Of a stretch of 64,000 bases of DNA, positions 36,570 to 45,668 are shown piece after piece. The notes beneath the pieces were generated by a model that had not been told where the DNA came from, made no database searches, and saw nothing but the letters and a program-made list of their open reading frames with translations. Within the stretch, counting starts at the first letter, position 1, and the number at the start of each line of letters is the position of its first letter. The position numbers were made by a program, and so were the translations under genes. The DNA comes from Bacteroidota bacterium (GTDB lineage: Bacteria; Bacteroidota; Bacteroidia; Chitinophagales; Chitinophagaceae), in the NCBI GenBank assembly GCA_023423285.1, contig JAFAFV010000214.1:55097-119096 (forward strand), in the 5' to 3' direction.

Positions 36570-36953
36570 ATGAAAACGAAATTCTTATTACCCATAGCGG
36601 CATCAGTTTTTTTACTTTCTTCCTGTGCGCATAAATTGGTTGGCACCTGGAATATTGACAGGTATGAAACCTCTGCCCCCGGGCAACAGGGTGTGTCACT
36701 GAGCAATATTGGCACCATGACGTTTAAAAAGAACGGCAGTGGTGAAAAAAATATTCAGTACAACATTTTCGGGTCGCGTAAAATAGACAATTCGCCTTTT
36801 GGCTGGCATGCTACAGGCCCTTATGTGGGTATTGAAAGCCCTAATTCAGAGTTTTCAAAAACATGGATCATTACTACCAATAAAAGAAAAGAACAAAAGT
36901 GGAAATCAACTGACGGCGCCAATGGCGTACAAATACTGGAGTTGAGCAAATAG
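36570..36953 (+). CDS. lipocalin-like lipoprotein of unknown function
   Basis: A 127-residue lipoprotein with lipobox SSCA (Cys at about residue 19). The mature part opens KLVGTWNIDRYETSAPGQQG and continues in alternating strands (TMTFKKNGSGEKNIQYNIFG), as in small lipocalin-like (DUF4923/lipocalin_4-type) envelope proteins. The ligand is unknown. It is divergent from the coiled-coil lipoprotein across 193 bases in which I see no clear promoter, and its end nearly abuts the GH32-like gene on the other strand. Confidence 0.7.
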   Translation: MKTKFLLPIAASVFLLSSCAHKLVGTWNIDRYETSAPGQQGVSLSNIGTMTFKKNGSGEKNIQYNIFGSRKIDNSPFGWHATGPYVGIESPNSEFSKTWIITTNKRKEQKWKSTDGANGVQILELSK

Positions 36954-36957
36954 TTTC

Positions 36958-38472
36958 TTAAATTGATAGAATATCCGTAGACTGCAAGTCCTGTTCTGTT
37001 GGGCCGCCATATTCACTTGTAGGCGGCGGCAGCACTTTTATAACAGACTGCTGAAGCGAAATGAGCGATGAAGCCGAATAAATGCCCATGTTTTTACCCG
37101 CATATTTATAATCGGCCAGCGAAGCTTTTACTACGCCATCAATTGAAAGTTCAATATAACCGCCATACCTTATTACCTGGAAATGATACGTAAAGTTTTC
37201 GTTTACGGCAAACATATGATCTTGTAGAGCGATAAACGTAAAGTTGGATTTATTGTCATCAGGATTATATCCCCATGCTCTTACCTGTAAGCGCCCGTTC
37301 ACCACATCTAACGAGTAATAATAGCCGCTGCCCTCTTCATCTATATCGGTTACCAGCCCCAATTTGCCCATGCCTTCTACGGTTAGAACGCCTTCCCATA
37401 TAAAATCCTCAGAAGGCTTTTCAAAAACGAACAATTCATACCCGCTTCTTGAACCACAGATCCATTTATCTTTTTGTATTTCAAGCGAAGATGTGCGGTT
37501 GTTGAGCAGTTTGCGTGGAGCCAGTAGTTGGCGCTGCTCCAGAGAGCGTAACACTTTTCTTTGCCACAGGTAATAGGTTTTTAGTATCAGACGTCCTTTT
37601 TTGTCTACATCAAGTTCTTTAGGCGGAAGCAAAACGCGCAGCGAATCTAATTTACCATACGTGAAAAAGAAAGCATATATCAGCAATCGGTTCTCGTCAC
37701 TTACAATTCTTGCGGCATAATTGCCTTGCGGCATTAATACATTGGAGTGAAAGCTGTGGTACTCGCCTAAAAATTCGGGCGCAAACCAATAGCGCACTTT
37801 TATATCTTCGCGAATGGAGCCGATGAGGAAATAGGTTCCTTTTAGTTCAAACGCGCAGGGGCATTCCACATCATCATACACCATTGGGTAATGCAGCGGT
37901 GGCAAATATTCCGGCTTTTTATCTTTTAATTTTACAATACCAACACAACCTCTGCGGGAAACAGGCCCGTACGAAGCTCTTGCACATACCAGGAAATAAT
38001 CTTCACCTTCGTGCTGTAGAAAATAGGGGTCGCGAAAGCTTAACCATGTTCTGGGGTTATCCTCATCACACTCGTAATGCGGTCCTTTAGAACCAAATGG
38101 ATAAATGTGGTTTTCCACTTTTGCCCAGTTATACAAATCGTCAGAAACAGCAAGGCCAATGCGCGATGTATAACCTCGGTGTGCCCGGTGTAAACCCGTA
38201 TAATACATTTCAAAGCGGTTGTTTACATAGCACACGTGCATGGTCCAAAGCATGTCATCATCCCAGTCGCCGGGGTCGCCCACAAACAATGCGTTCTTTA
38301 CACGCTTCCATGAGATGCCGTCTTTAGAAACAGCATGAGCAATATAATCATGGTTAGGGATGATGAGGTGAAACAGATGAAACTCTCCATTATGCTTTAT
38401 CACCGTTATATCTCCTATTTCCCAGTTACTGAATCCGGCGCCTGCATATAGGGTATCAACAATTCCTGCCAT
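36958..38472 (-). CDS. GH32-like (clan GH-J) glycoside hydrolase
   Basis: A 504-residue five-bladed propeller hydrolase without a signal peptide. The first blade reads WEIGDITVIKHNGEFHLFH, where GH32 enzymes have the NDPNG nucleophile region and here an Asp sits in WEIGD. The transition-state motif is FRDPYF (about 154-159), and the acid/base appears in VECPCAFEL (EC motif, about 208). A C-terminal beta-sandwich follows (VEGMGKLGLVTDIDEEGSG). This fits beta-fructosidases acting on sucrose or fructans. The start is taken as ATG 38472, because earlier in-frame Mets at 38505 and 38523 run into the divergent sucrose-phosphate synthase gene. The pairing supports sucrose turnover. Confidence 0.72.
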   Translation of the reverse strand: MAGIVDTLYAGAGFSNWEIGDITVIKHNGEFHLFHLIIPNHDYIAHAVSKDGISWKRVKNALFVGDPGDWDDDMLWTMHVCYVNNRFEMYYTGLHRAHRGYTSRIGLAVSDDLYNWAKVENHIYPFGSKGPHYECDEDNPRTWLSFRDPYFLQHEGEDYFLVCARASYGPVSRRGCVGIVKLKDKKPEYLPPLHYPMVYDDVECPCAFELKGTYFLIGSIREDIKVRYWFAPEFLGEYHSFHSNVLMPQGNYAARIVSDENRLLIYAFFFTYGKLDSLRVLLPPKELDVDKKGRLILKTYYLWQRKVLRSLEQRQLLAPRKLLNNRTSSLEIQKDKWICGSRSGYELFVFEKPSEDFIWEGVLTVEGMGKLGLVTDIDEEGSGYYYSLDVVNGRLQVRAWGYNPDDNKSNFTFIALQDHMFAVNENFTYHFQVIRYGGYIELSIDGVVKASLADYKYAGKNMGIYSASSLISLQQSVIKVLPPPTSEYGGPTEQDLQSTDILSI

Positions 38473-38521
38473 TGGTATAATTTTAGGTATATTTCGAACG
38501 AACATAAAAAAGTTTTTGCAC

Positions 38522-40693
38522 ATGAGTCAATATTACATCCAACTTTTTAGCCCCCATGGTTTGGTACGATATGAAAACAGCGAAATAGGACGGGATAAGG
38601 ATACCGGTGGCCAGGTTAAATATGTGCTGGAACTTTTGGCCTCTCTGTCAAACCATCCCAAAGTAAGAAAAGTTGATCTCTTTACCCGAATGATCAATGA
38701 TAAAAGAGTCTCTCCTGCTTATGGTAAAGAAATTGAATTGGTGAACAGTAAAGCGCGTATCGTACGCATTCCCTGCGGCGGTAAAATGTACCGCGAAAAA
38801 GAACAGTTATGGGAATACCTTGATGAGTTTGTAGATAAAACCATTCGATTTATAGAAAAGGAAAATGACTTTCCTGATGTAGTGCACGGCCACTATGCCG
38901 ATGGTAATTATATAGCAGGAGAGATCAGCAAGATATTCGCCATCCCACAGGTGGCCACGGGCCACTCACTGGGGCGCAATAAAAAAGAAATATTGCTAAA
39001 GGAGGGTCTGTTAGAGTCTAAGATCAATGAAAGGTTTAATATGGAGCGCCGCATTCAGGCAGAAGAAAAAGCCCTGAAGCATTCAGAATTTGTGATTGTA
39101 AGCACCAACCATGAAATTAACACACAATACAAACATTATACTAATAAAGAAAAAGCAAAGTTTGTAGTGATCTCGCCTGGCATCAATACCGGTGTTTTCT
39201 ATCCTTTTTACCGGTTAGACATGCCATCTTTTAGCATGGGCATTGAACAGGAGCAAGCTTTGTACCGTATTAATGCAGAAATTGAGCGGTTTTTGTTTTC
39301 ACCAGAAAAGCCATTGATCCTGTCAATAGGAAGAGCCGATAAAAGGAAGAATTTTGAAACCGTCATCCGTGCTTATGGCGAAGATAAAGAGCTGCAGGCT
39401 ATGGCCAACCTGGCCATATTTGCCGGGGTGCGAAAAGATATCAGTAAAATGCCCGTCGATGAAAAAGAAATTCTTACCAACCTTTTATTGTTGATGGATA
39501 AATACGATCTCTATGGCAAATTTGCGCTTCCAAAAAAGAACGAACCCAATTACGAGATTCCTGAAATATACCGCCTGGCCGCCCGAAAAAAAGGTGTATT
39601 TGTAAATGCAACTCCGGGTGAAAATTTTGGCCTTACGCTGGTGGAAGCCGCTGCATGCGGGTTGCCACTTGTGGCTTCACCCACAGGCGGCCCCAAAGAA
39701 ATAATTGAAAGCGCAGATAACGGTATTTTGGTGGATGTAGAAGATACCAAAGCTATTGCAGCAGCGCTAAAAAAAATTATTTCAGACAGTACGCTGTGGC
39801 AAAAATTTTCTGAAAACGGCATTAAGGCAGGGCAGGAGAATTATACCTGGGAAGCGCACTCCAATCGTTACATCAGTTTAATTGATGAACTTTATAAAAA
39901 CAATAAAGTAGAAAAATATGATAAAAATCTGTCGGTAGGAAAGAGGCTGGTAAAAGCTAAACTTTGCCTGATATCAGATCTTGACGGAACGCTTGTAGAC
40001 GGGGCTAATACAGACGGTCTTCCGGAATTAAAACAATGGGTGCAGGATAATAAGGGCAGCCTTGTATTTGGAATAGCAAGTGGCCGCAGCCACATTCTTA
40101 CAAAAGAAGCATTAGCAGAGTACGACCTGCCCGAACCTGACATACTCATCTGCTCAACCGGTACAGAAATTTATTATACAAAAGATTTTATACCCGATAC
40201 AGGTTGGGAAAGCCATATCAATCATCAGTGGAGGCGGAGCGACCTTTTAAAGGCAATGGAAGACTACCCTAAGATGAAATTGCAGGAAGAAATGGCGCAA
40301 TGGGATTATAAGCTGAGCTATTATGTTGATGAAAATTTTTCTGCTGACGACCTGGCTGAACTATACAGGTATTTAGATGACCGCAAACTACGCGCGCGCA
40401 TTTTTCTTACTGACAATAAATACCTTGATATTTTACCGGTAAGAGCCGGCAAAGGCAATGCGGTACGCTACCTGGGTTATAAATGGAAATTACCAATAGA
40501 AAAATTCATCACTGCCGGCAACGGTGGAAATGACATAGGTATGCTGCGCGGAAAAACCAGGGGTATTGTTGTAGCCAACCACAGCCCAGAACTGGAATCG
40601 TTAAGGCAAAGCCGCCATGTTTACTTTTCAAAACAAGCCACGGCAGCGGGTGTTTTGGAAGGCATCAGGCATTATTTAGATAAAAAAAAGTAA
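38522..40693 (+). CDS. sucrose-phosphate synthase fused to HAD-IIB phosphatase-like domain
   Basis: A 723-residue cytosolic protein in two parts. Residues 1-455 form a GT4 glucosyltransferase of the sucrose-phosphate synthase type: DTGGQVKYVLELL for the acceptor site, GHSLGRNKKE, SIGRADKRKNFE, and the retaining E-x7-E motif in GENFGLTLVEAAACGLP. Residues about 480-720 are a HAD-IIB (sucrose-6-phosphate phosphatase-like) domain with DLDGT (D486, D488) and K644, but GNGGND, with Asn667 in place of the usual first Asp and D671 kept. UDP-glucose and fructose-6-phosphate would give sucrose-6-phosphate. Whether the fused domain dephosphorylates it is doubtful. ATG 38522 is preferred over an upstream TTG. 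Confidence 0.9.
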   Translation: MSQYYIQLFSPHGLVRYENSEIGRDKDTGGQVKYVLELLASLSNHPKVRKVDLFTRMINDKRVSPAYGKEIELVNSKARIVRIPCGGKMYREKEQLWEYLDEFVDKTIRFIEKENDFPDVVHGHYADGNYIAGEISKIFAIPQVATGHSLGRNKKEILLKEGLLESKINERFNMERRIQAEEKALKHSEFVIVSTNHEINTQYKHYTNKEKAKFVVISPGINTGVFYPFYRLDMPSFSMGIEQEQALYRINAEIERFLFSPEKPLILSIGRADKRKNFETVIRAYGEDKELQAMANLAIFAGVRKDISKMPVDEKEILTNLLLLMDKYDLYGKFALPKKNEPNYEIPEIYRLAARKKGVFVNATPGENFGLTLVEAAACGLPLVASPTGGPKEIIESADNGILVDVEDTKAIAAALKKIISDSTLWQKFSENGIKAGQENYTWEAHSNRYISLIDELYKNNKVEKYDKNLSVGKRLVKAKLCLISDLDGTLVDGANTDGLPELKQWVQDNKGSLVFGIASGRSHILTKEALAEYDLPEPDILICSTGTEIYYTKDFIPDTGWESHINHQWRRSDLLKAMEDYPKMKLQEEMAQWDYKLSYYVDENFSADDLAELYRYLDDRKLRARIFLTDNKYLDILPVRAGKGNAVRYLGYKWKLPIEKFITAGNGGNDIGMLRGKTRGIVVANHSPELESLRQSRHVYFSKQATAAGVLEGIRHYLDKKK

Positions 40694-40959
40694 AAGATGA
40701 GCAGTGGAATAAACAGCCTTATTATTAATTGAAAGCCATCATACTTATTTGTACGCAGTGTCTTATTATTAAAGAAAATTATTAATAAATATATTGTCGG
40801 TATAAATAAAATACTACCGAGTACCAAAGCAATAGAGTCAAATAATAACATGGAAAATCTTCTTGCGTAAAAAGCGCCAAGGGCCAGAATGCCCAGTATA
40901 TTACTTATTAAAACAAGTTGCCTAAACTGTTGATGCTTTTGCATACCGTAAGAAATCAT
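40672..40959 (-). CDS. small membrane protein coupled to nhaA
   Basis: A 95-residue inner-membrane protein with three hydrophobic segments (about 15-32, 36-62 and 77-93) and a short basic N-terminus. Its ATG overlaps the nhaA stop (ATGA, 4 bases), so translation is coupled. Its 3' end overlaps the convergent sucrose-phosphate synthase stop by 22 bases. I recognise no family. It may be an accessory subunit or simply a passenger of nhaA. Confidence 0.65.
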   Translation of the reverse strand: MISYGMQKHQQFRQLVLISNILGILALGAFYARRFSMLLFDSIALVLGSILFIPTIYLLIIFFNNKTLRTNKYDGFQLIIRLFIPLLIFYFFLSK

Positions 40960-42086
40960 TTTCTTTTTCCGGCAGTTTTCAAAATCATAAATCCTATTAT
41001 ACCAGAAATGGTTGAGGCCGCCATGATGGCTATCTTAGAATTGTTGATATAAACGCTATCATCAAAAGCCAGCAGCGTGATAAAGATTGACATGGTAAAA
41101 CCAATGCCTCCCAATGCGCCTACTCCAAGCAAATGGCGCCTGTTCATGTCTGAAGGCATTCTGGCTAACCCTATTGCCGCTGCAACCAATGAAAAAATAA
41201 AAATGCCCACCGGTTTACCTAACACCAGCCCGGCTATAATGCCCATGCTACTATTTGTAGTAAGCCCTTCATACCAATTATGAGCAATAGGTATAGCAGT
41301 ATTGGCCAATGCAAAAATGGGCAGAATGATAAATGCAACCGGGAAATGCAGGCTATTTTGCCAGCGGTAAGAAATTGTTTTTTCATCACCTTTTCCAAAA
41401 GGCAATGCAAAGGCGAGTAACACGCCTGTAATGGTGGCATGTACTCCGGAATGAAGCATGAAATACCACATAGCTATACCGCCAACTATGTAAAAAATGG
41501 TATTGTGAATTTTTAACCTGTTTAAGATCAGCAACACGCCAAATATACCCAATGAGATAAACAGGTTCGTAGTACTAAGATCACTGGTATAAAACACAGC
41601 AATAACGATAATTGCTATCAGGTCGTCAATAACGGCAATAGCTGTCAGAAAAATTTTTACTGATGCCGGAATACTTTTGCCTGCCAATGTCAATACGCCG
41701 AGCGCAAAAGCAATATCAGTAGCCATAGGAATACCCAGGCCTGAAATAGTTGGCTGGCCGTAGTTAAAAGCAAAATAAATTATTGCAGGCAGGCAAACTC
41801 CTCCAACTGCGGCAATAATGGGTAGAGCAGCCGTTTTAATATTGGATAATTCGCCACCGTAAAGCTCTCTTTCAAGTTCAAGGCCTACCAGTAAAAAGAA
41901 AATTGCCATCAGCCCGTCGTTCACCCATTCTCCAATGGTATGTCCCTGAAAATTGATATTCCAGAAGCCAATGTATTGAGCTGCAAATCCGGAATTTGCT
42001 AAAAACAGTGAAATGGCCGTAGTAAATAATAATACGATCCCGCCCGAACGCTCACTTTCAAAAAAATCTCTGAATAATTTTGTCAT
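40956..42086 (-). CDS. nhaA: Na+/H+ antiporter NhaA
   Basis: A 376-residue inner-membrane antiporter exchanging Na+ (or Li+) for protons at alkaline pH. It shows the family's FFESERSGGIVLLFTTAISL start, GLMAIFFLLVGLELERE (about 60-75), MATDIAFALGVLTLAG (ion-site Asp region) and AVIDDLIAIIVIAVFY (paired Asp). All hallmark acids are present, and length matches NhaA. ATG 42086 is chosen, since the frame extension to 42158 adds a non-homologous N-terminus. It is followed by a small membrane gene overlapping by 4 bases. Confidence 0.95.
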   Translation of the reverse strand: MTKLFRDFFESERSGGIVLLFTTAISLFLANSGFAAQYIGFWNINFQGHTIGEWVNDGLMAIFFLLVGLELERELYGGELSNIKTAALPIIAAVGGVCLPAIIYFAFNYGQPTISGLGIPMATDIAFALGVLTLAGKSIPASVKIFLTAIAVIDDLIAIIVIAVFYTSDLSTTNLFISLGIFGVLLILNRLKIHNTIFYIVGGIAMWYFMLHSGVHATITGVLLAFALPFGKGDEKTISYRWQNSLHFPVAFIILPIFALANTAIPIAHNWYEGLTTNSSMGIIAGLVLGKPVGIFIFSLVAAAIGLARMPSDMNRRHLLGVGALGGIGFTMSIFITLLAFDDSVYINNSKIAIMAASTISGIIGFMILKTAGKRK

Positions 42087-42223
42087 ACACCCAGTTCTTA
42101 AAACAGAGCGTATTGCACTGCTTTGATTTAAAATGGTTTCAAAAATAAAAAAACACACTTACTTGCCTAAATAAACTTTTTTTTCAATTTGGGGCGATCA
42201 ATTTAAAAATCACGATTAGGGGT

Positions 42224-42231
42224 TATCTTTG
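42224..42231 (+). promoter_or_regulatory. TAnnTTTG -7 element for ftsK
   Basis: TATCTTTG ends 6 bases before ATG 42238, so the mRNA would begin at or next to the start codon. It overlaps the alternative TTG at 42229, ruling that start out. Confidence 0.6.
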
Positions 42232-42237
42232 TGCCCT

Positions 42238-44802
42238 ATGGCCACCCGGGTTAAAAAGACGAATAAAAGATCAACAGACAGGAATAGAAAACAAACCGTA
42301 CTTAAACAAGAGCCGGTGGAAAAAATTCAGTTAAAGCAACTGGCAAGTGATGAACGCACCTGGAAGATCACCGGGCTGGTTTTTTTGCTCATTTCCGTGT
42401 TCCTTTTACTTTCATTTATTTCCTATTTTTTTACCTGGCGGCAGGATTTTGCACAGGTATCCCGCGGCTTTGCCCTGCTTGCTGATCTTGATGTGCGCGT
42501 GGAAAATTTACTGGGTAAAACCGGTGCACTCGTTTCTCACCTGTTTATTTACAAATTATTTGGCGTAGCGGCCATACTTATCTGCACATTCTTTTTTGTA
42601 GTAGGTATTAATTTAATGTGGCGCAGAAGGATTTATTCTATTTGGCGCAATATGAAATATGTAACGCTTGGCATGCTTTCCGTTTCTACCATCCTGGCAT
42701 TTCTTCTGCCAAATGAAGAGTTTAGTTGGGGCGGCGGTGTTGGCAAAGTAATTTCCGGATGGCTGCAAAGTTCTCTTGGCTACATAGGCGCCGCAGCAAT
42801 TTTGTGTTTAGTTGTTATTGCATACCTCATCTGGCAGTTCAACCCGGTATTCAGTTTTCCTAAAAGATTACAGAAACGACCTCTTAATGTACCTCCCGGA
42901 TCGGAAAGCGTGGAGCCTGTTATAGATGCTTCGGGCGCTTCAAACGATATTCAGGAATGGCAAACGGACAGTACAGAAGATAATGGCGCAAAACTGGTTA
43001 TTGACAGTAGTGTGGAAAGATATAAACACGATATAAAACTGGTTGAAAAAGAAGATGTGGTTAAAATAAAAAAAGAAGAAGAAGGCTATGAGCGCATTAC
43101 GGTTTTAAAACCTGAAGCAAAACCGTTGCAACCTACACAGATCAACCCGGAAACTTCTGCTGCCAAACAATTTTCTGTTCCTGATGAAGAAACAAAGTTG
43201 AAACAGCCCGAAAGCGCATTAAAATTAGAGATCAATTCTGCTCCAATAAAGCCTGTGGAGCAGGAAAGCCCCGTGGTTCCGGCGCAGGAAAAAACAAAAC
43301 CTTACGATCCCACGATGGGACTGAAAGGCTATAAATATCCGTCCGTTGATTTGCTGACTGATTATGGCGATGGCACTGTGCAGCAGGACCCTGAAGAACT
43401 GGAGAACAACAAAAACCAGATCATCAATACACTGCGCAACTATGATATAGAGATTCAAAAAATCAGCGCCACCATTGGGCCAACCGTTACCCTGTATGAA
43501 ATTGTTCCTGCCGCAGGCGTTCGCATTTCGCGCATTAAAAACCTGGAGGATGACATTGCACTGAGTTTGTCAGCACTGGGTATTCGTATCATCGCACCCA
43601 TTCCAGGCCGTGGTACTATTGGTATTGAAGTGCCCAATGCAAAGAAATCTATCGTGAGTATGAAGACCTTGCTGTCTTCTGATAAATTCAAAAATTCAGC
43701 GTTTTCACTGCCCATTGCTTTAGGTAAGCGAATAGACAATGAAAATTTCATTGTAGACCTTGCCACCATGCCGCACTTACTTATGGCGGGCGCCACAGGC
43801 CAGGGAAAATCAGTGGGCATAAATGCCATCCTTGTTTCTCTTCTTTATAAAAAACATCCATCCCAGCTAAAATTTGTGCTTATTGACCCTAAAAAGGTAG
43901 AACTGAGCATTTACAGCCATATTGAAAAACATTTTTTAGCCAAATTACCCAACGAAGAAGATGCGATCATTACCGATACCAAAAAAGTGATCAGCACACT
44001 CAATTCGTTATGTATAGAAATGGACCACCGGTATAATTTTTTGAAAGATGCTGGTTGCAGAAACATTAAAGAATACAATGCAAAATTCGTGTCCCGCAGG
44101 CTGAACCCTGAAAAAGGTCACAACTTTATGCCCTTCATTGTGCTTGTTATTGATGAATTTGCCGACCTTATTATGACTGCCGGGAAAGAAATTGAAATGC
44201 CTATAGCAAGGCTGGCACAGTTGGCAAGAGCCGTGGGCATTCACCTGGTGATTGCCACGCAAAGGCCTTCGGTAAATATTATTACAGGGATTATTAAAGC
44301 AAACTTTCCGGCGCGTGTGGCCTTTAAAGTGAGCAGTAAAATTGACAGCAGAACCATTTTAGATACTGGTGGCGCCGAACAATTGATTGGTAAGGGCGAT
44401 ATGCTGGTAAGTATGGGCAGCGATGTAACACGCCTGCAGTGTGCTTTTGTAGATACGCCTGAAGTAGACAAAGTAGTAGAATTTATTGCCTACCAGGAGG
44501 GATACCCTGAACCGTTTTTGCTACCCGAATATATTGATGAAAGAGAACTGGCCAATGATGATTTTGATTCGGGCGACAGAGATGCCTTGTTTGAAGACGC
44601 AGCAAAAGTGATCGTCAGCAATCAGATTGGTTCCACATCTCTTTTACAAAGACGGATGAAGTTGGGTTATAACCGGGCAGGCCGACTCATGGATCAGTTG
44701 GAAGCAGCAGGAATTGTGGGGCCCAACCAAGGCAGTAAAGCCAGAGAAGTGCTGATAAAAACTGAAATGGAATTACAGGAAGTTTTAGATAAGTTGATGT
44801 AG
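42238..44802 (+). CDS. ftsK: DNA translocase FtsK/SpoIIIE
   Basis: An 854-residue septal ATPase that pumps chromosomal DNA and aids dimer resolution and division. A basic N-terminal tail is followed by four membrane helices (about 40-200), then a charged low-complexity linker to about 360 and the RecA-like motor. Walker A is AGATGQGKS (about 517-525), Walker B is VLVIDEFADLIM (about 636-647). The C-terminal gamma winged helix (LLQRRMKLGYNRAGRLMDQL) would read KOPS-like DNA sites. The linker is shorter than in E. coli, as is usual outside Enterobacteria. Transcription is probably leaderless. LolA follows in the same direction. Confidence 0.95.
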   Translation: MATRVKKTNKRSTDRNRKQTVLKQEPVEKIQLKQLASDERTWKITGLVFLLISVFLLLSFISYFFTWRQDFAQVSRGFALLADLDVRVENLLGKTGALVSHLFIYKLFGVAAILICTFFFVVGINLMWRRRIYSIWRNMKYVTLGMLSVSTILAFLLPNEEFSWGGGVGKVISGWLQSSLGYIGAAAILCLVVIAYLIWQFNPVFSFPKRLQKRPLNVPPGSESVEPVIDASGASNDIQEWQTDSTEDNGAKLVIDSSVERYKHDIKLVEKEDVVKIKKEEEGYERITVLKPEAKPLQPTQINPETSAAKQFSVPDEETKLKQPESALKLEINSAPIKPVEQESPVVPAQEKTKPYDPTMGLKGYKYPSVDLLTDYGDGTVQQDPEELENNKNQIINTLRNYDIEIQKISATIGPTVTLYEIVPAAGVRISRIKNLEDDIALSLSALGIRIIAPIPGRGTIGIEVPNAKKSIVSMKTLLSSDKFKNSAFSLPIALGKRIDNENFIVDLATMPHLLMAGATGQGKSVGINAILVSLLYKKHPSQLKFVLIDPKKVELSIYSHIEKHFLAKLPNEEDAIITDTKKVISTLNSLCIEMDHRYNFLKDAGCRNIKEYNAKFVSRRLNPEKGHNFMPFIVLVIDEFADLIMTAGKEIEMPIARLAQLARAVGIHLVIATQRPSVNIITGIIKANFPARVAFKVSSKIDSRTILDTGGAEQLIGKGDMLVSMGSDVTRLQCAFVDTPEVDKVVEFIAYQEGYPEPFLLPEYIDERELANDDFDSGDRDALFEDAAKVIVSNQIGSTSLLQRRMKLGYNRAGRLMDQLEAAGIVGPNQGSKAREVLIKTEMELQEVLDKLM

Positions 44803-44961
44803 CCAAGAAATTGTGAATGTCTTATATCCTATACGGGTTACACTGTTAAATTCCAGCCTTTCAAAATGTTAATATACGGCGCTGAGCGCAACGATGTTGT
44901 TAGGGCAACGTCTGAATAATATTTAAAATACTATTAAACCTAAAATCAAATTATCAGAAAA

Positions 44962-45609
44962 ATGAAGAATGTTTTTTTAACCCTGTTAGTAATATTTATA
45001 GCTGCATCTGCTTTTGGCCAATACCGTGACCCTAAGGCTAAAGCAATTTTAGACCAGGTAAGCGCTAAATTCAGGTCGTACCAGTCAGTAACAGCCGGCT
45101 TTACCTATAATATTTCCAATAAAACGGGAAAAGTGTTATCAAGCAAAAAAGGAACGGCATTAATGAAAGGAGAGAAGTATAATATAGATTTTGGTGGAAG
45201 CAGGATCATCAGCGATGGCAATACTGTTTGGAACTACGACCCATCGGCAAAAGAAGTTACGGTCAATGATGCTAACAAATCAGAAAGCACTATTACCCCT
45301 CAAAAACTGTTTAGCGATTTTTACAATAAAGATTTTAACTACGTATTGGATAAGGATTTTACAGTTGGTGGTAAGAAAGCGCATAAAGTGATATTAACAC
45401 CAACGGATAAAAAGAAATCATTTGAGCGTGTGTACCTTGGTATTGATCAGGCAACAAAAAATATTGTAACCGTATTGGTAGTTGAAAAAAGCGGCAACCG
45501 TTATTCCTATAACGTGAGTAATTTTAAACCCAATACTTCTGTAAGCGATGCGCAATTCGTATTTAACACGGCATCATATCCCGGTGTGGAAGTTGTGGAT
45601 CTTAGATAA
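44962..45609 (+). CDS. LolA-like outer-membrane lipoprotein carrier
   Basis: A 215-residue periplasmic protein with a signal peptide ending SAFGQ (about residue 20). The mature part opens AKAILDQVSAKFRSYQSV and has the half-barrel pattern of LolA (GTALMKGEKYNIDFGG, then GNTVWNYDPSAKEVTV). It would ferry lipoproteins across the periplasm, fitting the many lipoproteins nearby. LolA-like genes directly after ftsK are common in Bacteroidota. A hairpin terminator follows. Confidence 0.88.
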   Translation: MKNVFLTLLVIFIAASAFGQYRDPKAKAILDQVSAKFRSYQSVTAGFTYNISNKTGKVLSSKKGTALMKGEKYNIDFGGSRIISDGNTVWNYDPSAKEVTVNDANKSESTITPQKLFSDFYNKDFNYVLDKDFTVGGKKAHKVILTPTDKKKSFERVYLGIDQATKNIVTVLVVEKSGNRYSYNVSNFKPNTSVSDAQFVFNTASYPGVEVVDLR

Positions 45610-45633
45610 GAAGAAGTTAAGAATTTATCAAAG

Positions 45634-45659
45634 CCCCGTTCCTCCAGCGGGGTTTTTTT
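45634..45659 (+). terminator. rho-independent terminator of lolA
   Basis: CCCCG (45634-45638) pairs with CGGGG (45648-45652), followed by seven T (45653-45659). It lies between convergent lolA and mrpG. Confidence 0.85.
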
Positions 45660-45668
45660 GAACGTGGG

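Noticed and set aside
42159..42228. N-terminal extension of NhaA (to 42158) and of FtsK (to 42229)
   Set aside because: The NhaA extension has no family similarity, and the FtsK one begins inside its own -7 element.
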